From assembly GCA_959347315.1 (NCBI GenBank), contig OY365816.1:28105207-28169206 (forward strand): a DNA stretch of 64,000 nucleotides, written 5' to 3'. A program made the position numbers and the translations under genes. Shown here one piece after another: positions 22,140 through 32,500 of the stretch. Source of the stretch: Bimastos eiseni (Eukaryota > Annelida > Clitellata > Crassiclitellata > Lumbricidae). Within the stretch, counting starts at the first letter, position 1; each line of letters begins with the position of its first letter. Under the pieces are notes generated by a model. That model was not told the origin of the DNA, did not search any database, and was given only the letters and a program-made list of their open reading frames with translations.

Positions 22140-25100
22140 GCCCACGATGATCTGTGGGGGTCATTGCGCAAGAGAAATAGCGCGTCCGGTTGTGGTTCTG
22201 TGTTGACGAAGTTGTGGATACGTCTAGAATCAGACAGAAAAACACGAGCTGAACAGAGAAGGTTGGATGGATGAAATATGTAGGGCGTTGTGTGGTAGTG
22301 TCACAAGCTTAGAACAAAATTTAGTAATAATGACCTACTTTCTATTATTGTTTTATTTCTATTTTTTAATCGAAATTTAACATATTATTGCACTCAATAA
22401 CTAGTTTATTCATTTTTAAGGTCATAATAATCACCAGATCCAAGGTATATATAAAATCTACTTTGGTATCTTTTTATATCAATTTCTTTTATCTTGAAGT
22501 TGCATACTAGAGCAGATAATGACTGTTCCATTTCTTATGACTATCCAGTCTCCACGACCCAGCTATAAATCAATTACTTTCTAATTCTAATTCTATGACT
22601 TCCCTGGACTGTCTAATAAAATATCTGTATTTTCCCTCACGTTTTCCAGACCCTACATTGTGTACGCCTAATTCAATTACATTCCAGATTTTCTAGTATC
22701 TGCAGCAATCCTATGTTATATTCATACATTATAGTTGTACTGCATTGTAATATATTTTGCACATGAACATAGATATCAATATAGCAACTGGACTACTTTC
22801 ATGGTAGCCACACCACTTACGAAACAGCAATTATTCTACACGATGGCATCGTCAAAAACAAAACTCAAAAATGATCCATTAAAAGAATCAAACACTTTAA
22901 ATTTATGCAAGATGCTAATACAACCCAAATGGCTGGAATTATTCAAACGCTATAATTTTACGGGAAAAACATGGTTCTTGGCTTGTCATTAACCTAATGT
23001 TGTTCAATGTTCATCGTAGTAACGATCTCATCATGCAAACATTTGTGAATGCTTTAATACCTTCATTCTCAATCAAATGTAGATTTGCAAGACTAACCAG
23101 CTATTTATGTCGCTAACGACTTGATGCCAAAAACAATTTTGTCCTTTGACCTTAGCCTACTGACAAGTTGCAGATCGCTCCAAAGTACGATAAAATGTCG
23201 CTCGTGATTTGCTATTTCAACGCCATGAGTTTCCAATTGTTATAACATACTCGCTTAAATACTGATCATGATCAAGCCATTTTGATAAGGAATTTCATTC
23301 CAATTGTGTGTATTCGACGTGAATTTCCGAATGGCATTGAATCTTACCGAGTTGTTCATGTTAATGACTGCTATCGGAGTCTGACACCGAGAAAAACATC
23401 CCTGAGATGCGGAATCGAGATCGCAACACGGATAATCTCGAGAAATGCGATTAATTTTGACCACGATGCTCGAAAAGTGATTTAAAGACACTCAAACCGG
23501 CTGACATCATCGTATATCAACACAACAAAACACACAATGACCAGATCGAGTCATTCATCCATCCTCACACTACTTCGCTCATGCAGCTATTTATAGACCG
23601 CATGGAGCGACTTCCGTCGGGTGCGATCTTATAGCAAACAACAGCTGCTGTCTAACGAAGCAATCTCAAAAAGTCTAATGCACCACCAGAAAACCAAGCG
23701 TAGGGCATCAACTTGTTTTTGAATGTTGTGTCGAGTCATTATTAACACATGAAGAGCATTCCTAAATCGCCCTGAATTCTAGTGAGCGAAGAACGATGCT
23801 TGAACATCACAAAACACAATTCCAAGTAATGTTGAATTTTTTTATTTATAAGCCTATATAAGGTAATAAAGGCTTTCGTAAACTAGAATTTTGGCTTCTG
23901 TGGATTATCAAAACAAATTACCTAGTTTTTTATGCGTGGAGCTTCTGGATCAGAAAGTTTGACCTAAAAACGCACAGAAAAATTACTTCTGCCGCCGAAA
24001 GTTTTTTGTACAATATTATATTTAAAAACGACACTAACCTTGACCCTGAACGACCCTCACTATGCCTAACCCGACCCTAACCGACCCTCACGATGCCTAA
24101 TCTGACCCTAAACGACCCTCGTGACGCATAATTACAAATGTGAGGTGTTTTCATACAGTGCGCATGTTCCAATGGCAGCGCATGCCCAGAGGTCTTCACG
24201 TACTAAATTTTGTGTGAGTTCGGCCGTTGAAGTAAAATTTTCTTTGTATCTGGGCCGAAGATTTGTCCTTCTTATATAGTTCAAGATGCAGGCCCTACAG
24301 TTCTGGCTACAAGGCAGAAATTGCTAAACAGTGAACACTGATGTGGCCTCTTGTTAAATCAAGTCCAATAACATAACAGTGATAAATTTTGCTGGTCAAA
24401 GACCATCTCTTGCACACAATTTCAAGGTGATGAGGCATGTAGTTCTATGGAATGTCTCACTGCTTTTGTTTCGTTATATTCGCCCTTGTGCTCTAAACTG
24501 TTGGAGATTACAAGAGTGTCATCACATAGGCCTAATAATATTTTGGTCCCTGGTATTGACTGCCAGTGAAGAAGTACTAAATTCTAAATGGTTATACGGC
24601 CTGAGAACTAATTTCATTGAAGATAATGTAAAATTTTATGCATTGAGCGAAAGCTGTACTATAGTATGAAACGCTGAATTTTTCTTTAGTAAATTACAGA
24701 AATAAGCATGTATCGTAACATAGCGCCAAAGCAATTCTCACTGGAGTCTGTCTGCTATGTAACACGCTACGCTTGGCTGGTGTTTTCGCTCGAGTGAATG
24801 TCCCCAAAGCAAACAAATGGAGTGGACGTTTATTTACCTAGATGTTCTGCTTCTACGGAGCACAAAATCCTGTACTTTGTCCGTCGATCGATTGATTAAC
24901 TTTCAATAGGCTACAGTCGACAACTTTTGTGCGGCTAAGCGCGGCGCTGCGTTGAGCCACAGTAGTCGAAAACTCAAAACTACTGCTGGCGTTATTCAGT
25001 GATTTGGTTAGCTTATACAGTGTGCCAAGGTTAGGAATGCTATAGAAAATTCAGGAAGTATTTATTGTTGTCACTGGATGAATAATTAATAACAGTGACG
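22140..25100. other. Intergenic gap between divergent HS6ST and STAP-like starts
   Basis: AT-rich and largely unique. It must hold the 5' leader/promoter of HS6ST (minus) and of the STAP-like gene (plus), but no TATA box or CpG-dense stretch is clear enough to call. A CCCTAA-like 39-bp repeat lies at 24035-24130. Confidence 0.45.
24035..24130. repeat. Tandem repeat of about 39 bp
   Basis: CGACCCTCACTATGCCTAAC and CGACCCTCACGATGCCTAAT repeat about 2.5 times. Confidence 0.8.
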
Positions 25101-25102
25101 GA

Positions 25103-25186
25103 TTTTTTTCAGAGTTACAGTTGATTATGACAACGACGGCGTTTCATCCGGGCTCTTTCGACCGACGCCATGGCACACGAGAGTAG
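25103..25186 (+). promoter_or_regulatory. STAP-like 5' leader: 3' splice site and overlapping upstream ORF
   Basis: A strong acceptor (seven Ts then CAG, AG at 25111-25112) is followed by an ATG at 25127 that opens a 19-codon upstream frame closing at 25186. It overlaps the main ATG (25170) in a different frame. If the leader is spliced as it appears, this upstream ORF would lower initiation at the main start. Seen in sequence; the regulatory effect is inference. Confidence 0.5.
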
Positions 25187-25280
25187 GTTGAAAGTGGTTT
25201 TTGACAGCAATCGAAGGTCGAGAAAGTTTCACGAAGGATGGGTGGCACTACTGATTCCACGCGAACGAGGAATGATACAG
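25170..25280 (+). CDS. STAP: STAP-like exon 1 (coding start)
   Basis: 37 codons. The ATG sits in a strong context (CGCCATGG) and an in-frame TGA lies upstream at 25128-25130, so no longer N-terminus is possible within this exon. It encodes the first PH-domain strand (FHEGWVALLIP). It ends ATACAG|GTTGGA, phase 0. A good polypyrimidine acceptor, TTTTTTTCAG at 25103-25112, lies 57 bases before the ATG. It suggests that this exon begins at 25113 and that a non-coding exon lies further upstream. Confidence 0.85.
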
Positions 25281-26471
25281 GTTGGAGCAAAATCATGTAG
25301 ACATTGAAGTCACTATACGATTCCTAAAAAGATTGCTAATATGAGCTAGATTCTATACATATTGTTGTTACATTGCATATGGTTTTATTTGTACTTTACT
25401 TGTATGCTTGGCACATTTATTCAAAGGCATAGCTAGGACGTTTTCAGCCCAATGACTAAACTGCCTGATTTATTTCACATATTCCAAATACATTAGATGA
25501 CTACAAAAATCATGCTTAACAGCTAGTTTATAAGCATTGATGACACCACAGGATAGTTTGGGGATACTTTAATTCTTACAGCTAATATATATTTTATTTG
25601 TGATAAATTAGTTAAAATTGCATGAGAATCAATAGTGGAATTACTTATTTTAATTCTTATTTTGTTGCCTCTTCCTTTGGTGCCTGAGTTCACGGGTCTC
25701 CCTCGTAAGCTGCAACTCTTAATTTATTTTGACTCGTTACACTATGCTGGTTGTGTATTGTAAATGTGGAATTGACTGAAGCTGTGTCTTTTTGCAGAAG
25801 GTGATTGACAGATGGATGGTCCTGCGTGGAACCGCTTTGTTCCTGTTCGATGGGAACGCAGAGGAATCGATGCGTAACGTAAACATTTGAGCTCATTGTC
25901 TGAATATGTAGTAATATAATTGTAATGTAATTGTAGTTATGATTGTATTTATATTACACCCATTTTGTACATTATGTACAGTGATTTTTTGTTCGGATGA
26001 ATAATTATATATTTTATATAATGTAATTATTCTTATAATTGTATTTATATGTCACCCGTTCTGTACATAATGTAACTGAATAGTTAAATGGGTGTAGGTT
26101 AATGGAGTGTGAGTGAGGGTGGAGGTATTGGTTATGGATTGGTTGGTTGGTCGAAGGATCAATGTAAAAAAAATGATCCATAGATGGAAAGACAGTGGTT
26201 TTTCTTTTCAGTTCAACTCTTTTGAAGTCAGTTTGTAGGTCAGACATTTTCATTTGTTAATCTTCTGATTGTGTATTTACATATTTTCAATTACGCTTGG
26301 TTGTCCTGCGCATAGCATTTTAATGGCACCTTGAAATTTGGAGATTGTAATAAAGAAATTTGTTAAGCTCCAAATCTGACATTTATTTGAATTGATTGAC
26401 TGAGTGACTAACCAACTAGCTCACTGACTCACTGAATGGCTGGCTGACTTACTGACTGCAACTGACCGACT

Positions 26472-26503
<32 letters not shown>

Positions 26504-29500
26504 ATCTGTCTGACTGATTGATTACTCATTGATTGATTGGTTAATTGATTGATTGGTCGTTTGATTGATTGATTGACGTGTTTGTGGTAACAGAAGTCTC
26601 TTTTGCTTTGCAGTTGATGGATGCGATTCCATTGAAGGCAATAAGGGGAGCGAACAGTGTCGTTCCTGGTTTCTCTCAGCAAGGCTTCGGTCTCGAAATC
26701 GAGTCTTCGACTCCGGATGGAAAGAGAAAGTTCACCAGTTTCTTGGTCTGTTGTTGGTTGGTTACTTGCCGTGTCAAGAATGATTAGTGTTACCCTCCTT
26801 GTTTATCCTGGCTTGAGACTAGCACTGGCAGAGTTCGAGCTGTGGCAAAGTTTCCTCAGATCATGAAGTGCCTGGTTGTTTATCCATTGGATCATTGGGA
26901 ACCTCTCTCAATTATTTATAGGACTGGTTGTGCTGCTTTGGTGCCACTATTCTTGTTGCCACTCTTTGCGGTACCACTGTTCTTGTGGTGCCACTGTTCT
27001 TATGGTGCCACTGTTCTTATGGTGCCACTGTTCTCTTGGTACCACTTTGACGTCATCTTATTTGGTGCTGCAGCTGTGCTTGGTACCACTGTGTATGCAG
27101 GGCTATGTTCATTTATGACCAATCTGATTTTACCGTGATTTTAGGGTTTCTTCTACAGTGTTGTGGTTAGTGTTCAGTGCTCCACTGTTCCTACCATGGT
27201 AGTGCCAGTCCCAAGCCTGAATGAAGGAAGTTGGCAACGCTAATGATCTTTGTTATCACACAGTGTCGTTAAACTGCTTAATGCACTGTACCGTCGATCG
27301 AAAGGACGAAGGTTGAAATCTTGACCAAGGCAGAAATTTTGTTCGAGATTTGGGTTTTCCTGACGACTTGACCATGATGGTGTAAGATGAGACTCTGGCG
27401 TGACAGAGGACTTTCCATCTGCCCTCATATGCCGAGGCTAAGAAAACGAAGTCACTTGATGCCCATGTCTGCCTCCCTAAGGGACTGCTCTTTATCTTAT
27501 TAAGTCTCAGCTTACCAGGATTTCAATATGAGGGTTGGCCATTGTGACCAGGTGCACATTTCAAGCTGCGGTTGTTGTTACTAAAAGACGTTAATTTCTT
27601 TGAGTGCAGTTGGCTTTTCCTTTGGAGGGCGCCTAAAAGCATTGGCCTTTAGAATCGTCGTTCCCTGATCTGATCAGATTAATGCGGATGGACGCGTTTT
27701 AGTCTCGTCGCCTCTTCTGCACTCGCTCTTGCCATTTCTCCCGATTGACACAAAATCTTATCCACTTTGGGTTTCTTTCAGTGACTGTTTTGAAGTCGAC
27801 TTGTAGGGGAAATGGCCTGATTTTTTTGGTTTGATTTTTAAACGTTTTTAATTATTTTTCTGTTTTAATTCGACTGGGGGCAAGTCAATTTTGCAGGTTC
27901 CAATATTTTATGTATTTTTTCTAGTCTGCATGTTTATTTTGGTTTAAACCTTTATTTTGGATTTATGTTTCTCTTGTTTGTCTTTGTTATTTTAATGCAT
28001 TATTATATTTATTTGTATAAATAAATATTTAGACTCTTCAACTCAGGCATTCTTTTTGAATTCATTAATTTTTTGTTTTCGTATTTTCTGCATTTGATCA
28101 AATCTCGTTTTATTAATCTTTCAGAGTTTATACTCATGTCATATTGCCTAATGTTGCTATAAATATTGAAATTTCTACATGCTTGGTATATTTAATTTTT
28201 AACATTTTGTTTTTTTAACAGTTCAAAAGAGAGAATGACAGAGACTTCTGGAAGGCATTTATAGTTGCACTATCTCAGGTTGGACTTTTCAATAACAGTT
28301 CTGATGCTGTAATATAATATTACTTAATTTGACAGATGCTAATGTAAATGTTCAAAATTTCTTGTCAACACTTGAAAGCTGCAGCAGGGAGACTAGCAAA
28401 CACAGTGTATTGTATTGTATTTACATATTTCTGTAGCGCCTTTCCCTGTACAACCTAATCAGAGATCCTTTCAGTGTGAAAATCCCCGTGGAAAAAGAAA
28501 AAAAGTCTGAAGAATACGGACAGAAACGGAAGCACGTCCGGTTAAAATCAAAGAGCAAGTCAGAGAGGGAATATCACACAACATTAAATTAAGTCTTTAG
28601 TAGCCAGGCTACTTTGTCCACACTGGTCCACACTTTGTCCACATGTTAGGTCCGAATCCCAGCAATTCAAGCTCTGCTGTTCTTGTTTGGCCTTATGACT
28701 GCCATGTTTGACTGCTTCTGAGTAGATGCCTTAAGGGGAGCTATATAAAACTATTATTGTGTATAATAACAATAGTCACATTATTATCATTCGCTGTTTG
28801 TGCTCTTTAGGGCGTCCTACCAAATGATGTGCTCCTCCTACCTGGACAGGTGGTCAGCATTCGCGATGCCTTATTGCAGACAAAGGAGTTTCCTCCACCT
28901 CTTGGATACAAAGTCTCCCTGGTGGTGCCGCCACAAACGGGAACCAACCAGATTCCGCAAAGGTATGACCATTCCGTCGACCAGATGGCTGCAGAAGAAC
29001 TCCGCAGGAGACAGGCTGCTCTGGTGGAGAGGGAGCTTCCACTTCCGCGTGGAGAGAATCCATCCCGCAGAGGGAGGGAACTCTTCAGGGATGTCCCAAA
29101 TTCTTTGGAGTTGATGGACGTGCGATATCCCGAACGTCAGAGTTCGACCGATCCTGGCTTTCATATGATGCAATCGCCAAGGACGCTGGTGGAGTTGGAA
29201 CCACATCGGACGGAGGATCCAAGCGGATGGATCTACATGAACCCCTCTGTCTCAGTAAGTTGCTTTTGTGTATGTCCTGTACTGGCTGGTACTGATTAAA
29301 TCAATTAATTAATTCTCATCATATTTTGATTCTCTGCCCTCACAGCAGGTTCGTATGTCCAAGTTGAATAATTAATCGAGCATGGATACATTTTTAGTGA
29401 CAGTTTGCTGTTTTTAGTGACTCGTTCCTAGGCGACCATGCCAAATGACATCTTGTGAGTTATTTAAAGGTTGCTTAATTCAAGTACTCTCATGCGTACA

Positions 29501-32500
29501 TACACGCTGCAGTTAGTTTTTTTTATTGTCTCCAATGTATAAATGGTGTCTTGGGTTTGGGGTTCATAGTTCAAACCCATGCAAGTGCAGACCTTTGTTT
29601 TGAGAGTTCAATTCCATCTTGTGCCGCAATCAACTCGGTAGTAGTGAATGCACTGATTTAGACCCTCTGCCTAATGATTTTGTTTTTATGAGACGCCTGT
29701 GAAGGGGGCTGGTCATCATATGCTGAGGCCGAGAAATTGACGTCAATAACTATTCACACGCATATGACTCTTTGTCTATGATAAAAATCAGACCAGGTTC
29801 AGTGAGATAATGTTGCACAGAGTTTTGAAGCCCTGGCCCTTCACTTAAAGGTATGCAGTCCCACAACATGCTGTCCTAATTACTGCTCTGACCTGCGTAT
29901 GACGAGTCTCTCGAAGTGGCCCTATATAAATGTGTGATTACTATTACGAATACGTGATTACTGTTTGTCTGATTCAGGTTCACCCGTTCTACAGAGACGC
30001 AGCCTTGAACTCCAAACAACCAATGTAAGCGCATTCGAAGTATTATTTTCATTGGCTGTTGGGTTGTTTGACCTACATCACCAGTACACCTACCTATATC
30101 CAAGCTCTTCTAACTCTGAGTCCTTACATCCGTCCTCGTTGCTTACAATCATCAAGAGCAGGTCTTTTAGCTGAGCCACGATGCAGAACAGTTATGGGCT
30201 CTCGTACATTTCATGTCTCTGCTCCTAAGGAATGGAATCAACTGCCACTCTCTCTTCGTTGCTCAGATTCACTTCCTTCCTTCAAAATGCGACCTAAACC
30301 CACTATTCCTCATTAACTTTCAAGGATTTGGAAATGCAATTGTATCTTCTCCTGGTGACAGACTATCCATAGTCATTATTATTATTAATATTGAATTTGC
30401 ATGAAGGATGCTAGGGGATGGAGTAGAACAGGGAGCATGTCTCATGGTGGGGGTTGTTTTCTATGGACTCGGTGTTCTTCTAAGTTACATAAAGTAATCG
30501 TTTGCCCATGACGATGTTCTTGTTCCTTGTTCTCTCAGGTGGTTCATCGACTGTTCTCGCGATGTCGCAGAAACTGTTCTTTTGATGGGACGACGTTTCG
30601 GCAATGTTCTGATGCGACCCTGTGCTTTAAATTCGTCTGAGAACTGCTATGCACTGTCCTACAGAGATGACCGATCTATACAGGGGTAGGGGTCTACTCC
30701 ACCCCCTTGGGGCTGGCTTCAGTTTTTAATAATAACTTAATCATGATTCTTCTTGCTGATCTTTTGCTCTCTCACAATTCAAAAGACCTATGCTTTTGAG
30801 AGGGGCTCTTGGAGTAATGAGTAACACAATGGAACGCAGAGCTGAGGAACAGAGTTCGAGACCTGTATCCCCCTTAAGGTTGACTAGTACTTCTTTCGTT
30901 AGGCAACAGCATTGGTTACATTAGATGGGTACCTTGCATGGCTGCCAACAGTTAAATTTGTTTGTAATCATGCTGTTGTTTGTCAGTTTGCAATTAAATG
31001 AAAATATATCTTTTATAATTAGGTATCATGATAATTTTTTGTTTCAACACTCTTCGATTGTTATTATCCGATGTTCCTACAGTGCATTTTCAGGTGCTTC
31101 AATAAAGCACATACTTACTTTCTTATTTATTCATGTTTTGTTTAGTAATGTTTGTATATCGTTTGCTTGTTTCAATATTCTATGTGTATAAGTTAATCTG
31201 AATCCAAATTACAGGACTAGCAACTTGTTGAGGGATTTTCCATGAAGCCTGCTAAGCATTCTAGAAGCCACATCTGATGCATTACAGGTCCAGCTTGCTA
31301 CAGAATCAGTCTCTGATGAAATTGTTGTAAAGTACTTTTGACCAAATTGGTGTTTTCTTGTCTTTTGTAGCGTGGCCCACATTCTACACTTTTCCGTCAT
31401 TCGAGGCCCAAACGGGTTCAAAATCGACGTTGATGATGAGGTAAACAATGAAGAGGTGGTGTGGTATCAATGTAATGTAATACAGTGTAATAGAACATTT
31501 ATATAGCGCCCTTTCAAGATATTTACTACACCAGCCTATATGATGTTAAATATGGTTATGACCGAATGTACAGTATTATTAGATCAATTAGCGGAACAAT
31601 GCATGGCAAGCCAAAAGAGTCGCTGTTAGTGGGCCCACGCACGCACGTTTAGCCAACCAGCCGTAATATTGAGTAGTGAATAGTTCCTTTACCTCTGAAT
31701 GGTTTTTTTAATAGAATATTTGTTAAAGTGCCGCTCAAAATCATCTGAGCACTGGGCCCAAGTCAGCAGCTAGATTGTAAATAGGAGGGTCTTCAAATGC
31801 CTCAGAAACTGAACAGTGGGAAGAACAAGGAACTCCACTTGAAGGGAGAAAAGGAGACTGTTCAGTCTGTTCCAACTAGGGGTACCCACATAAGCAAAGT
31901 TCCTTTTCTTGTTTTAAATGGGGCACTATGTAAATTACATAGACAGATAGATGGAATGTCCTGTCATTGTAGCACTCGCCGATGTCCTGTCTCTCCGACG
32001 TCGTTCAGTATTTCATTGGTTTCGTTGGACCTGGGACTCAACCATTCAATAGCAACAACCTCAACGAAATACTCGGCCAACGAATGAGGACCATCGCCAG
32101 ACCGGGTCAGTCGCCTTCGGTGTCGGCCCTGGGCTTATCCAACAGTGGGGCCGGGAGACCTGTCAGAGGGGGCCAGAATGATGTCTGGGTTATTTGAAAC
32201 TGGGAGGGGCCACAGACTCAGTTGGTGGGGTACTGGTTCCTCCTACCCTCCTCCCTGTATTACTACCACTGGTCGCCACAAGAACTGGTGGACTGGTAGT
32301 CTTTATGGTTAGGTTAGATCGTGATTTTGTAGTCATGATAGTTGGGTAGATATCCAAAGCGAACCTCCAGCTAGTCCATGGGTGGTCAAATGGAGGTCCT
32401 CACAGGGCACACTGCATCAAGTAAGATGGGTTTTTTTAAGGGTGGTTAAATGGAGCACCAGATTTACAGTGGCCCCTGGGCAATGTTTAGGATCTATAAA

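Noticed and set aside
21727..22206. 159-codon plus-strand frame
   Set aside because: Antisense shadow of the GC-rich HS6ST exon.
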